A DNA stretch of 52,200 bases from JAKJEP01 sp964580995 (GTDB lineage Bacteria > Planctomycetota > Phycisphaerae > Sedimentisphaerales > SM23-30): NCBI GenBank assembly GCA_964580995.1, contig CAZOMV010000032.1, forward strand, positions 1 through 52,200. Reading direction: 5' to 3'. Numbering within the stretch: position 1 is the stretch's first letter; each line of letters begins with the position of its first letter. The position numbers and the translations under genes are program-made. The notes under the pieces were generated by a model. It did not search any database, was not told the DNA's origin, and worked only from the letters and a program-made list of their open reading frames with translations. Positions 16,291 to 25,280 of the stretch are shown here, piece after piece.

Positions 16291-17556
16291 TTACATTTTA
16301 GCAGGCCGGCTGGGATTTTCGGCGATATTGGTTTGTAGCTGGGCGGGTTTTTGTTTGCGCAGCAGTTTAAGCCCTTCCTGGATGGGGATGCCGAAATTGG
16401 TACCGGGGAAGCCTTTCATCAGGGCGGTATTGATGGCCACGACCTTGCCGTCGCAGCCGAAGACGGGGGCACCGGAACCACCCATAGCCGTCTGGGCGTC
16501 ATAGGTGATTTTGCCCTGGCTGACGCGGCCGCACATACCGCGGGTGGCAACGGGCTGAATCAAATTGTGCCGGGCCAGATGACAGGCTATTTGTTCGAAG
16601 TTGAGTTCTTCGCTGCCGAAGATATTGGAAAGTTCCTGATCGCTGAGCCGGGCCAGCAGGACGTCAAAACCGGTGGGATACCCCAGCACGAGCACGGTTT
16701 CACCGACTTTGAGCTGGTCGGGATTTTCTTCGCAGATCAATGGTTTGTAATTCAGGCCGGCGAGATTGGCATAGAGCAGAGCAACATCCTCGGTATCGGA
16801 GCGGTCGATAATTTCGGCCTGGAGCGGGAAACTTTGATTGGGGAAGAAGACCTGGAAGAGATACAATCGGGGTTCATAACCCGATTTCAGGATAGGTTGA
16901 TATTCCCGTGAGACTTCCCAGGGGGTGGTGACATGTTTGTTGGTAAGCAGATAGCCGCGCGGGTCCACCAGAAAACCAGTGCCGGTATATTCCACGAGCA
17001 GGGGTTTTCCCTGACCATGGATACTGACCGCATACGAGAAATCCGTTTGCCGGCGATCTTCGCCCGCGCCCGCTTCGGGCAGCCAGTTGTCACCTTTTTG
17101 CGGAGCCGATTCGGAGGTATAACGAAGGGGCAATTCGGTTTTGGGGTCCACGAACATATAGGCACCCTGGATCAGGCAGACACCGGAGGAGAATTCGGCC
17201 ACAATTTCCTCGGACCCGCGGGCGTAACGGGCCAATTCAGCGATCTGTTCCTGATAACGCAATTGCTGCTGATTGGCGGTGTCGGTTTGGGCCAATCGTT
17301 CGTTGAGCCGGCGGGCAATTTCCATCTCGATCTGCTGATTGAAATTATTTTTTACCTGGGACCATTCCTGTTGGAGGAAATCCGTTCGATTTGACTGATG
17401 CTGGTTTTCCAGCCGGCTGACATATCGGACCTGCTCCAATTCCCGGTATTGGCAGAGAGAAATCGTACCCAGGACCACCACACTGAGAATAAACAAAGAA
17501 AGAAAAACTATCGGGCGGCAGTACGTTTCAATTTTTATTTTCTTGATCAAGGTCAT
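16291..17556 (-). CDS. Membrane-anchored HtrA-like trypsin-type serine protease
   Basis: The start is placed at the ATG at 17556, giving 421 residues; a TTG three codons earlier is less likely. One transmembrane helix (about 15-37) anchors the protein. A helical, coiled-coil-prone stretch (about 40-115) precedes an S1C-type chymotrypsin fold. The triad is H208 (LLTNKHV), D257 (DTEDVALL) and S361 (GGSGAP). No PDZ domain follows, unlike DegP/DegS, and an unusual helical segment lies between the Asp and Ser blocks (DQELSNIFGSEELNFEQ). It is probably an envelope quality-control or signalling protease. Neighbouring genes do not reveal its substrate. Confidence 0.82.
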   Translation of the reverse strand: MTLIKKIKIETYCRPIVFLSLFILSVVVLGTISLCQYRELEQVRYVSRLENQHQSNRTDFLQQEWSQVKNNFNQQIEMEIARRLNERLAQTDTANQQQLRYQEQIAELARYARGSEEIVAEFSSGVCLIQGAYMFVDPKTELPLRYTSESAPQKGDNWLPEAGAGEDRRQTDFSYAVSIHGQGKPLLVEYTGTGFLVDPRGYLLTNKHVTTPWEVSREYQPILKSGYEPRLYLFQVFFPNQSFPLQAEIIDRSDTEDVALLYANLAGLNYKPLICEENPDQLKVGETVLVLGYPTGFDVLLARLSDQELSNIFGSEELNFEQIACHLARHNLIQPVATRGMCGRVSQGKITYDAQTAMGGSGAPVFGCDGKVVAINTALMKGFPGTNFGIPIQEGLKLLRKQKPAQLQTNIAENPSRPAKM

Positions 17557-17871
17557 ATAACCCAAGTTCCGATAATGGGTCCGTTTTTCCGAATCCGTTT
17601 CTCTTTACCCTACGATGAAAAGACCGCGTCTATCTTAAAAATCTATCGACGGGAAAAGGACCCAGGTTGGGAAAAAAATAATACAAGAATCTTTGTCATT
17701 TCTATTGCCAACTCGACAGGCAGACCGATAGAAATATCACCCGTGTTATTTTCATAAGATGGGCCGAGAAGCTCGGGAAAATTTCAGGCCGGAAAGGAAG
17801 TCGATTCCGATAATACAATACGTTTTTTAGTGAATTCCCAGATGGGATTTGACGATAGGCAGAATAAGCCA

Positions 17872-17934
17872 GGTGTTTGAAGACGAGCGAAGCCAAACGG
17901 CTTAATTCGATACAGGCAATAAACACCCTTTTTT
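17872..17934 (+). terminator. Terminator-like stem-loop, first of two
   Basis: A 7-bp outer stem (GGTGTTT with AAACACC) encloses a smaller hairpin and is followed by C and six T. The long loop makes it weaker than the next one. Confidence 0.35.
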
Positions 17935-17949
17935 CTCCAGGACGCAACT

Positions 17950-17981
17950 GGTCGATGTGTGCAGGCATCGGCCTTTTTTTT
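17950..17981 (+). terminator. Strong rho-independent terminator, second of two
   Basis: An 8-bp stem (GGTCGATG with CATCGGCC, one G-T pair) with an 8-base loop is followed at once by eight T. It is oriented for the plus strand although both flanking genes are on the minus strand. Confidence 0.65.
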
Positions 17982-18056
17982 GCGCGGGGGAATTGCAGAC
18001 CGTTACATCCGATAATTCGATACTGTTATTAACTGAAGTTTTGTAAAACCTGAGTT

Positions 18057-18605
18057 TTAATATTCGATACCGGGGCGGGCGGATTGGCCGAGGCGAAAGG
18101 GGTGCTTGATTTCTTTCATTTCGGTAACGAGGTCGGCCAGTTGGATCAGATTGGAATCCGCCCCGCTGCCGGTCAGGACCAGTTCGACCGATTCAGCGCG
18201 GGAATGGATGATCGAGCGAACCTCATCCCAGCCGGCGAGATTGGCTTTCAGGCAGAAGATTAACTCATCCAGGATTACCAGGTCGAAGCTGCCCTGCTGG
18301 ACCAGGGTTTTAATCTGCATAAGCTTGCGGGCAATGGCTTGCTGCATGGTGCGGACCTGGTCGGCATCACTCAAAAAGGTTTTCATATCCCACTTTTGAT
18401 CCAGCCGTTCGAACGTGAGGTTCCCGGCCAACTGCTGGGCCAGGGCCGCTTCCCCGGTTTTCCGGTCGGCCGGTTTTAGGAATTGGCAAATATAGACCCG
18501 GCCGCCGGTCCCCAGCATGCGCCAGGCCAGTCCCAAAGCGGCGGTCGTTTTGCCTTTGCCCTCGCCGGTATAGATTTGGACCAGTCCTTTTTTAAGAATC
18601 GCCAT
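18057..18605 (-). CDS. cobO: Cob(I)yrinic acid a,c-diamide adenosyltransferase
   Basis: A 182-residue enzyme of the CobO/BtuR/CobA family that transfers adenosyl from ATP to the cobalt of corrinoids, making or salvaging adenosylcobalamin in the cytoplasm. The P-loop is at residues 14-21 (GEGKGKTT), the Walker B-like LVILDEL near 110, and the family C-terminus (LVTEMKEIKHPF) is present. The start has a G-rich ribosome binding site inside the end of the upstream precorrin-2 dehydrogenase gene (4-bp gap), so the two are cotranscribed. No other cobalamin genes are in the window, so salvage or de novo use cannot be told apart. Confidence 0.92.
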   Translation of the reverse strand: MAILKKGLVQIYTGEGKGKTTAALGLAWRMLGTGGRVYICQFLKPADRKTGEAALAQQLAGNLTFERLDQKWDMKTFLSDADQVRTMQQAIARKLMQIKTLVQQGSFDLVILDELIFCLKANLAGWDEVRSIIHSRAESVELVLTGSGADSNLIQLADLVTEMKEIKHPFRLGQSARPGIEY

Positions 18606-18609
18606 ACTA

Positions 18610-19260
18610 TTACCCCCCTGCCTGTTTTTTGAATTTTTCCACCAGTTGATGAAACTGGTCCTGTTTTCCGGTCTGGAGCAGTTTCAGGGCTCCGGATTGA
18701 ATGAATTTTTCCAGAATGGCGGCGCGGCGGGGTTGATCCGCCGGATCAGGGAATTTTTCTTTCAATTGGCTGCGAAGCTGAGACAAGGCATCCAGCAGGA
18801 CTTCGTACTCACTGCCGAACTGTTTCCGCAACTGCCCGGCAATTTCGCGGGCCAGGGCGGGGCTGAGGCCGCCGGTGGAGATGGCGATCTGAAGCGGGCC
18901 GCAAGTCACGACGGCCGGAACCTGGAAGGAACACAAGTCCGGTTCATCCACCACATTGCAAAGAATGTTTAGTTCGTCGGCGTCAGCGAATACCTGCTGA
19001 TTGACCCGGGGGTCGCCGCAGGCGGCAATCACCAGAAAAACATGGTTGATATCCCCTTTTTGATATGGACGGCGGATCACCCGAATCCGCTTGTCGGTTT
19101 CCCACGCTATGAAATCTGCTACCAGTTCCGGGCTGATTACCGTCACCTGCGCGTCACAGTCCAGCAGCGCTTTGACTTTTCGGCTGGCGACTTCCCCCCC
19201 ACCGATGACCAGCACCTTTCGTCCGGCCAGATTCAAATAAACAGGATATAGTTTACTCAT
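18610..19260 (-). CDS. Precorrin-2 dehydrogenase / sirohydrochlorin ferrochelatase-type protein
   Basis: A 216-residue NAD-dependent enzyme resembling the N-terminal part of CysG and Met8p/SirC, which oxidises precorrin-2 to sirohydrochlorin on the way to siroheme or cobalamin. The nucleotide motif VLVIGGGEVASRK is at residues 16-28, and NVVDEPDLCSFQVPAVV near 100-116 and ISTGGLSPALAREI near 127-140 are family blocks. The methyltransferase half of CysG is absent, as in other stand-alone versions. The ATG is only 5 bases after the 3' end of tRNA-Leu and has no ribosome binding site, so translation may depend on tRNA processing. Confidence 0.88.
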   Translation of the reverse strand: MSKLYPVYLNLAGRKVLVIGGGEVASRKVKALLDCDAQVTVISPELVADFIAWETDKRIRVIRRPYQKGDINHVFLVIAACGDPRVNQQVFADADELNILCNVVDEPDLCSFQVPAVVTCGPLQIAISTGGLSPALAREIAGQLRKQFGSEYEVLLDALSQLRSQLKEKFPDPADQPRRAAILEKFIQSGALKLLQTGKQDQFHQLVEKFKKQAGG

Positions 19261-19265
19261 AAAAA

Positions 19266-19349
19266 TGCCCGGGACTGGAGTCGAACCAGCACGAGATTGC
19301 TCCCACTAGCCCCTCAAGCTAGCGCGTCTGCCAATTCCGCCACCCGGGC
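19266..19349 (-). tRNA. tRNA-Leu (anticodon GAG)
   Basis: The minus strand folds as a class II tRNA: a 7-bp acceptor stem GCCCGGG/CCCGGGC with discriminator A, a D arm with GGCAGAC, anticodon stem CTAGC/GCTAG with loop TTGAGGG (anticodon GAG), a variable arm, and a T arm with GGTTCGAGTCC. CCA is not encoded. It lies between fabF and the precorrin-2 dehydrogenase gene, all in one direction. Confidence 0.95.
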
Positions 19350-19376
19350 AAGCGAGGGGATTGACCCCTCGGTATT

Positions 19377-20618
19377 TTATTTCATTTTTCCAATCACAAT
19401 CGAAGCGTTGTGCCCTCCAAAGCCGAAGGAATTACTCATGGCATAGTCGATCTTTGCCTCGCGCGGGTGCATGGGAACATAATCCAGATCGCATTGGGGA
19501 TCCGGATGTTCGTGGTTCATGGTCGGCGGCAGAATCGAATGGGTAATGGCCAGGGCGGAAACGATCAATTCCACCCCCCCACTGGCGCCAAGCAGATGCC
19601 CCAAATGACTTTTGGTACTGCTGACCGGGATTTTATAAGACTGTTCCTTGAAAACGGCTTTGATCGCGTTGGTCTCGCTGACGTCATTCAACTGGGTGCC
19701 TGTGCCGTGGGCGTTGATGTAGTGAAGTTGTTCGGTGGTAATGCCCGCATCACGAAGCGATTCGTTCATGGCCTGACAGGCACCTTTGCCGGTCGGTTCC
19801 GGGGCGGTAATATGACTGCCATCGCAACTCATGCCGAAACCGAGCAACTCGGCATAGATTTTCGCGCCGCGTTTCCTGGCATGTTCATATTCTTCGAGAA
19901 TAATTACCCCCGCCCCTTCGCTGAGGACAAAGCCGTCGCGGTCGCGATCAAAGGGCCGGGAAGCATGTTGAGGATCGTCGTTTCGCTGGCTGAGGGCTTT
20001 GAGAGCACAGAAACTGGCCAGACCTAATCGGGTCAGAGCCGCTTCACTGCCGCCGGAAATCATCATATCGGCGGTATTATTTTGAATCTGCCGAAAGGCA
20101 TCGCCGATGGCATGGGCGGCGGAGGCACAGGCCGTGACCACGGAGGTATTGGAACCCCGTAAACTATAAAAGATGGCGATATTCGCACTGGCGGCGTTGA
20201 CCATGAGTTTGGGAACGCAGAATGGGCTGACGCGATCGGGGCCTTTTTCGATGAGTTTGAGGTGTTCTTTTTCGAGTTCCCCCAGCCCCCCGATTCCGGA
20301 GCCGATAATCACACCACAACGCTCATGCTGGATCTGGGTCATATCCAGCCCGCTGTCCTTAACGGCATTGATGGCAGAAGCCAAAGCAAAGAGCGCGAAA
20401 CGATCGATTCGTTTGACTTCCCGCTTATCAATATAATGGGTAGGATCAAAATCGCAAATTTCACCGCCAAAATGGACAGGATAAGCGGTGGTATCAAAAC
20501 TTTCGATGGTTTTAATACCGCTTTTACCTGCACAGATATTCTCCCAAAACTGGGGGATCGACTCACCCAAAGCTGTTACCAGCCCCAGGCCGGTTATCAC
20601 TACGCGCCGTTTGGCCAT
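19377..20618 (-). CDS. fabF: Beta-ketoacyl-ACP synthase II
   Basis: A 413-residue condensing enzyme of fatty-acid elongation. The catalytic set is complete: Cys164 (TACASAA), His304 (HGTGT), Lys336 and His341 (KSHLGHLLGA). Length matches FabF. It is the last protein gene of the rpmF-plsX-fabH-fabD-fabG-acpP-fabF run and starts 21 bp after acpP. It is the housekeeping elongation synthase and a useful internal reference for the two divergent ketosynthases at 29713 and 31098. Confidence 0.95.
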   Translation of the reverse strand: MAKRRVVITGLGLVTALGESIPQFWENICAGKSGIKTIESFDTTAYPVHFGGEICDFDPTHYIDKREVKRIDRFALFALASAINAVKDSGLDMTQIQHERCGVIIGSGIGGLGELEKEHLKLIEKGPDRVSPFCVPKLMVNAASANIAIFYSLRGSNTSVVTACASAAHAIGDAFRQIQNNTADMMISGGSEAALTRLGLASFCALKALSQRNDDPQHASRPFDRDRDGFVLSEGAGVIILEEYEHARKRGAKIYAELLGFGMSCDGSHITAPEPTGKGACQAMNESLRDAGITTEQLHYINAHGTGTQLNDVSETNAIKAVFKEQSYKIPVSSTKSHLGHLLGASGGVELIVSALAITHSILPPTMNHEHPDPQCDLDYVPMHPREAKIDYAMSNSFGFGGHNASIVIGKMK

Positions 20619-20638
20619 TCTTTCACCTGTATTTGTAG

Positions 20639-20908
20639 TTATTCGGCGTCTTCTTTACTTTGTTCGCCTTTGCCAATATGTTGTCCAATAAAATCAATCG
20701 CCTGCCCAACAGTCTGAATTTTTTCGGCTTCTTCATCGGGGATGCTCAGGTCAAATTCATCTTCAAATTCCATGACTAATTCGACCGTGTCCAGACTGTC
20801 CGCATTCAGGTCATTGACAAAGGACGTCTCACGCGAGATTTCTGCTTTATCAACACTCAACTGCTCAGCCACGATGCTTATAACCCTATCTTCAATGTCT
20901 TGGGTCAC
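20639..20908 (-). CDS. acpP: Acyl carrier protein
   Basis: An 89-residue acidic carrier protein. The phosphopantetheine attachment site is Ser38 in the DSLDTVELVM motif. The start is a GTG at 20908 with a strong AAGGAGG seven bases upstream; no ATG fits. A slightly extended acidic tail (KGEQSKEDAE) follows helix IV. It lies between fabG and fabF as in most bacteria. Confidence 0.96.
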   Translation of the reverse strand: MTQDIEDRVISIVAEQLSVDKAEISRETSFVNDLNADSLDTVELVMEFEDEFDLSIPDEEAEKIQTVGQAIDFIGQHIGKGEQSKEDAE

Positions 20909-21115
20909 TTTAAAACCTCCTTGCTAAAAAAACTATACTTTTTACATCTTTTTACCAAAAACACACAAACAGACTTATGTCCACTTAACTCATACCAAAA
21001 ACATATCTTCACGGATGGCTATCAAGTTCGGCGGTAATATACCCGCTCATAAATTTTGATTCAAGCATTTTGTAAATTGTTTTGCCGAAAATCTTTCGGT
21101 ACAAACTACCTAAAT

Positions 21116-21853
21116 TCACATTGCCATGCCGCCATCGACGCAAATCACCTGCCCGGTGATATATGCGGTTTCATCGGAGGCCAGAAAAGCGACCGTATTG
21201 GCGATATCGTCCACCGAGCCGAACTTTTTCATGGGAATGGCCATTTGCGCCAGTTCCTTGACTTTATCGGGCAGGACGCCGGTCATTTCCGTAACGATAA
21301 ACCCTGGGGCAACACAATTTACGGTAACATTCCGCTTGGCCAGCTCGCGGGCGACCGTTTTGGCCATACCAATGAGACCGGCTTTGCTGGCGGCGTAATT
21401 GGCCTGTCCGGCATTGCCCATGACACCGGCAACACTGCTGATATTGATAATCCGTCCGAAACGGTTGCGCATCATGGACTTAGTGGCAGCGCGAGTGGCG
21501 ACGAAAGCGGCTTTGAGGTTGATGGCGATAACTTTATCAAAATCCTCGTCGCTGATGGTCATAATCAGGCCATCGCGGGTAATCCCGGCATTATTCACCA
21601 GAATCCCGATTCCGCCATGATCCTCCGCCAGTTTTTCAATTACTGAGGTAAAGACACTGGAATTGGTAATATCAACCTTCTCCGTAATGACATCCAAACC
21701 GCCATCTTTGGCCAACTGGCTCAACTCCGCAAGTTTTGCCTCATCGATATCCAGGGCAGCCACTTTCCGGCCCTGTTTTACCAGGGCCATGACAATAGCC
21801 CTGCCGATTCCCCGCGCACCCCCGGTAACTATCGCTAACCGTTTTTCGGACAT
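21116..21853 (-). CDS. fabG: 3-oxoacyl-ACP reductase
   Basis: A 245-residue short-chain dehydrogenase that reduces 3-oxoacyl-ACP with NADPH. It has the cofactor motif TGGARGIG (10-17), NNAG (87-90), and the catalytic set Asn112, Ser140, Tyr153, Lys157 (YAASK). It is followed by acpP after a 207-bp AT-rich gap, the largest inside the cluster, which could hold a separate acpP promoter. It is the only ketoreductase in the window, so the second acyl cluster may borrow it. Confidence 0.95.
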   Translation of the reverse strand: MSEKRLAIVTGGARGIGRAIVMALVKQGRKVAALDIDEAKLAELSQLAKDGGLDVITEKVDITNSSVFTSVIEKLAEDHGGIGILVNNAGITRDGLIMTISDEDFDKVIAINLKAAFVATRAATKSMMRNRFGRIINISSVAGVMGNAGQANYAASKAGLIGMAKTVARELAKRNVTVNCVAPGFIVTEMTGVLPDKVKELAQMAIPMKKFGSVDDIANTVAFLASDETAYITGQVICVDGGMAM

Positions 21854-21880
21854 GATCCTAATTCTCCGTTAAAATTCGTA

Positions 21881-22840
21881 TCAATTCATTCCATTGACTG
21901 TAACTATATCAATTGTTTTTTTGTGAGCACGCGAAATCTTCTTAACCAGCCCGGTAAGGACCCGGCTGGGGCCGATCTCGACAAACCGCTGGGCACCCTG
22001 TTGAAAGAGAAATTCGATACATTGCTGCCAGCGTACCGGGCTGACCAGTTGGGCTAATAATTTAGGAGTTATCGAATCGACTCCCTCATACAATTTGGCA
22101 TCCACATTGGCGATCACCGGACAGGCGAAATCACCAAAACGGCAATTTCGCAGGGCCTGGCCGAGTTTTTGGGCGGCGGGGTCCATCATGGAAGTATGAA
22201 AGGCGCCAGCCACTTTCAGCGGAATCGCCTTGGAAGCACCGAATGATTCGGCCATTTCCGCCAGCATCTGGCAGGCCTGAAGGGTGCCGCTGACCACGAT
22301 CTGGCCGGGACAATTAAAATTAACCGGAATCAGCAGGGGTTTTTGGCTATTTACTTCGAGTGGATTTTTAGCGAGAACCGCCTGGCATAGCTGATTCACT
22401 GCCGGCTCTTCCAGACCGAGAATAGAAACCATACTGCCTTTGCTCTGATCGGCTGCCTCCTGCATGCTGCGGCCCCGCAACTGAACCAGGGCAAGAGCCT
22501 GCTCGAAATCCATGACTCCGGCGGCGTAGAGAGCGGTGTATTCCCCCAGACTTAAACCGGCACAGGCATCGGGCGAGAGGGAAGAAAGTTCGGGGGCCAA
22601 TTGGCCGGAACGTAAAGCGGCCAGGCAGGCGGCACTGGTGACGAATATGGCCGGCTGGGAAATTTCGGTGGTATTTAAGGTTTCCTCCGGACCTTCAAAG
22701 CAGAGGGAGGCCAGATCGTACCCGACAATTTGGTTGGCACGCTGATAGAGTTCGGCGATCCGGGGATTTTGGCCAGCCAAATCGCGTCCCATGCCCATTT
22801 GCTGGGCACCCTGTCCGGGGAACATGAAAATAGTATTCAC
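21881..22840 (-). CDS. fabD: Malonyl-CoA:ACP transacylase
   Basis: A 319-residue malonyltransferase that loads malonyl onto ACP. The nucleophile is Ser97 in GLSLGEY, with the partner His215 in AGAFHTSMM; GQGAQQMGMG opens the protein. The start codon is GTG at 22840. It lies 27 bp ahead of fabG and 32 bp after fabH. Confidence 0.94.
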   Translation of the reverse strand: MNTIFMFPGQGAQQMGMGRDLAGQNPRIAELYQRANQIVGYDLASLCFEGPEETLNTTEISQPAIFVTSAACLAALRSGQLAPELSSLSPDACAGLSLGEYTALYAAGVMDFEQALALVQLRGRSMQEAADQSKGSMVSILGLEEPAVNQLCQAVLAKNPLEVNSQKPLLIPVNFNCPGQIVVSGTLQACQMLAEMAESFGASKAIPLKVAGAFHTSMMDPAAQKLGQALRNCRFGDFACPVIANVDAKLYEGVDSITPKLLAQLVSPVRWQQCIEFLFQQGAQRFVEIGPSRVLTGLVKKISRAHKKTIDIVTVNGMN

Positions 22841-22872
22841 GATAGAAGAATCCTTATTTTTTATTTACGATG

Positions 22873-23892
22873 TTAGAGCCGAATCAGATTCACCGCCCAG
22901 GTCAGGCCGGCACCAAAAGCAACCAGAACAATCAAATCCCCCTTTTTCGCATGGCCGTCCCGAACCGCCTCATCCAGGGCAATGGCAATCGAAGCGGCGG
23001 AGGTGTTGCCGTATTTATCGATATTAATGAACATCTTTTCCGAAGGAATATCGAGCCGTTTCTGCACCGATTCGATAATCCGGGCGTTCATCTGATGCGG
23101 AATAATCAAGTCGATATCTTCCTGGATAATGGAACAGGCCTCGCAGGCTTCATGGATCAGCTCGACCACCCGCCGGACCGCCAGTTGATAGGTTTCCCGT
23201 CCCCTGATATTCATATACACTTGTTTTGCATCTTCCAGTTTTTTCCCAACCGGGTGCCGGCTGCCATAAGCCTGGCAGCTCAGCGTTTCCCACCCTCCCC
23301 CATCGGCGTGCAGGCTGCTGTAGAGAAGGCCGCGGTCGGAATTTTCCTCGGCCACCAGCAGTGCGGCGCCGGCGCCATCCCCGAAAAGAATACAACTGCC
23401 GCGATCGGTATAATCCACCAGGTTGGAAAGGGTTTCCGCTCCGATGACCAGGGCTTTCTGATACCGGCCGGAAACCAGGAAATTGGACGCCACCGCCATG
23501 CCATAGGTAAAACCGCTGCACGCCGCGGATAAATCAAACGCGCAGCATTGATGGTTGTTCAGGCCATTTTGAATGAAACAGGCGGTAGAGGGGAAAACCA
23601 TTTCGGGAGTAATGGTGGAGCAGATAATCAAATCCAGGTCTTCGCCCTGGATCCCCGCGGTATCCAGGGCTTTGCGGGCCGCCTGCAGCGCGAGGCTGGC
23701 GGTGGTTTCGCCATTGGCGGCGATCCGTCTTTGCCGGATTCCGGTACGCGTAACAATCCACTCGTCGGAGGTTTCCACCATTTTTTCGAGCTGGGCATTA
23801 TCCAGAATTTTTTCGGGAAGCGATCTGCCGGTTGCGGCAATTACGGCTCGCCGGGTACGCTGTTGTATGCACCCATGTACAAGGTTCTTCAT
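22873..23892 (-). CDS. fabH: Beta-ketoacyl-ACP synthase III
   Basis: A 339-residue initiating condensing enzyme that joins acetyl-CoA (or another short acyl-CoA) to malonyl-ACP. The triad is Cys125 (AACSGFTYG), His266 (PHQMN) and Asn296 (YGNTSAAS). There are about 13 extra N-terminal residues before the usual start of the fold. The gene sits between plsX and fabD in the standard order. Confidence 0.95.
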   Translation of the reverse strand: MKNLVHGCIQQRTRRAVIAATGRSLPEKILDNAQLEKMVETSDEWIVTRTGIRQRRIAANGETTASLALQAARKALDTAGIQGEDLDLIICSTITPEMVFPSTACFIQNGLNNHQCCAFDLSAACSGFTYGMAVASNFLVSGRYQKALVIGAETLSNLVDYTDRGSCILFGDGAGAALLVAEENSDRGLLYSSLHADGGGWETLSCQAYGSRHPVGKKLEDAKQVYMNIRGRETYQLAVRRVVELIHEACEACSIIQEDIDLIIPHQMNARIIESVQKRLDIPSEKMFINIDKYGNTSAASIAIALDEAVRDGHAKKGDLIVLVAFGAGLTWAVNLIRL

Positions 23893-24046
23893 TTCATCTC
23901 TCTATTTCAAAAATCGTTATTTTCTTTTCAAAATAAAAAAAATCACACACCCGAGGAGGCCAAATTGCAAAAACATCCCTTCGGCGGTGATTTTTGACCT
24001 TATCTAATCGACATCGAACGGACCGGGCCAGACGATTCCAAAGGGA

Positions 24047-25066
24047 TTAATCGGTATCCTCTTCATCGCTAACGGGCCAGTCCTTTAGTTGCTGGGCGAT
24101 GATCGCATTAATGCCCATTTTAGCCTGCTTTCTGGAGCAGACGATCGCATTTTTGATGGCCCGGGCATCGCTGCTGCCATGGCAAATAATGCAGGTACCA
24201 TCGACACCCAGAAGAGGGGCGCCACCATATTCATTGTAATCATGTTTGGCATAGAGACTGGCGATCACGGGCTGGAAATGAGGAAGCATTTCCGGTTTTA
24301 AAGTGGCAATCTCGTGCAAGATGGCCTTGAAAAGGCCTTCAGCCAACCCTTCTGTAAGTTTTAAAATAACATTACCGACAAATCCGTCACAAACGACCAC
24401 ATCGGCGGGCCGGTTCAGAAATTCGCGGCTTTCCACATTTCCAATGAAGTCTATTCGAGGATCCTCACGCAAGAGACGGTTGACTTTTTTGACTAATTCA
24501 TTGCCTTTGGCATCTTCCTGGCCAATGCTGATCAGGCCTACGGTCGGGTGCGGGATGCCGACCACTTCTTTGGCGTAAATGGAGGCCATAAGGGCATATT
24601 GATGAAGGTGCGAGGGTTTGGGAGCGATATTGGCACCGACATCACAGACGGTTACCGGCCCGGCAAACGTGGGAAAAACGACCAGGATTCCCGGTCGAAA
24701 AACACCAGGAATAGGACGCATCCGCATCTGGCAGGCAGCAACGCAAGCTCCTGTGTTTCCTGCACTTATGACGACATCCACCTCTTTGTCAGCCCCCAGT
24801 TTGGCCATGATGGAGATGGAGCTTTTCCTTTTCTTGCGCAGAGCATCGACGGGCTGTTCATCCATACCGATCGCTTCGGGAGCATGGACCACACTGATCT
24901 GGTTCTGGTAGGTTCCCAGATCTCCCAAATGCTGTTTGATAATATTTTCATCGCCAATCAGGACAACATGATCATCCGGATCGATAAATTTCAAAGCGTC
25001 AACGGCACCGGCGATGATTTCTTTAGGGGCCTTATCACCCCCCATGGCATCAAGGGCTATGCGCAT
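24047..25066 (-). CDS. plsX: Phosphate acyltransferase PlsX
   Basis: A 339-residue peripheral membrane enzyme that turns acyl-ACP into acyl-phosphate for phospholipid synthesis. The N-terminus IALDAMGGDKAPKEII and the blocks SAGNTGA and CDGFVGNVILK are diagnostic. The gene follows rpmF and precedes fabH by about 150 bp, the usual link between fatty-acid and phospholipid synthesis. Confidence 0.95.
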   Translation of the reverse strand: MRIALDAMGGDKAPKEIIAGAVDALKFIDPDDHVVLIGDENIIKQHLGDLGTYQNQISVVHAPEAIGMDEQPVDALRKKRKSSISIMAKLGADKEVDVVISAGNTGACVAACQMRMRPIPGVFRPGILVVFPTFAGPVTVCDVGANIAPKPSHLHQYALMASIYAKEVVGIPHPTVGLISIGQEDAKGNELVKKVNRLLREDPRIDFIGNVESREFLNRPADVVVCDGFVGNVILKLTEGLAEGLFKAILHEIATLKPEMLPHFQPVIASLYAKHDYNEYGGAPLLGVDGTCIICHGSSDARAIKNAIVCSRKQAKMGINAIIAQQLKDWPVSDEEDTD

Positions 25067-25097
25067 TTAATACCTCTTTATCTTAAAACCAAGGATG

Positions 25098-25280
25098 TTA
25101 GTTTTCCTGACCAAGATCAAGGGTCAGCGATGGATTTAAATATCCACACTTATCACAAGCGGCGTGAGGTAATTTTGCGTTATTGCATTTTTTACAAATG
25201 GAATAATTAACGGCTTTGAGAGCCTGATGACTTCGCCGGGTTCTGGTCCGGCTTTTCGAAATCTTTTTTACTGGCAACAT
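25098..25280 (-). CDS. rpmF: 50S ribosomal protein L32
   Basis: A 60-residue basic ribosomal protein beginning MLPVKKISKSRTRTRRSH. A longer frame upstream is not needed, since L32 normally starts at this Met (25280). Zinc-binding cysteines are at 29, 32, 42 and 45 (CKKC and CDKC). It heads the plsX-fab operon, as in many bacteria. Confidence 0.95.
   Translation of the reverse strand: MLPVKKISKSRTRTRRSHQALKAVNYSICKKCNNAKLPHAACDKCGYLNPSLTLDLGQEN

Larger units (their letters stand above)
17764..17981 (+). ncRNA. Candidate structured non-coding RNA
   Basis: Within the 500-bp space between the adenosyltransferase and protease genes (both minus strand) the plus strand holds a run of hairpins: CCGAG/CTCGG (17764-17776), AATTCCC/GGGATT (17833-17849), AAGCC/GGCTT (17890-17903) nested inside GGTGTTT/AAACACC (17872-17927), and GGTCGATG/CATCGGCC (17950-17973). 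The last two are each followed by a T-run, so they work as terminators only on the plus strand, where no protein gene precedes them for almost 3 kb. I match it to no known RNA family. The promoter and 5' end are not clear. Confidence 0.4.

Noticed and set aside
17780..17810. SRP RNA-like apical loop (GGCCGGAAAGGAAG)
   Set aside because: The loop is one base off the canonical form and the opposite side of the internal loop does not match; not enough to call SRP RNA.
17702..17968. Minus-strand frame of 88 codons between the adenosyltransferase and protease genes
   Set aside because: No ribosome binding site and no recognisable domain, and the same bases form plus-strand hairpins with T-runs that explain the region better.
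17915..17973. Resemblance to a c-di-GMP-I riboswitch (GGCAATAAAC ... GGACGCAA)
   Set aside because: The tetraloop hairpin and receptor are missing and no downstream plus-strand gene is present.
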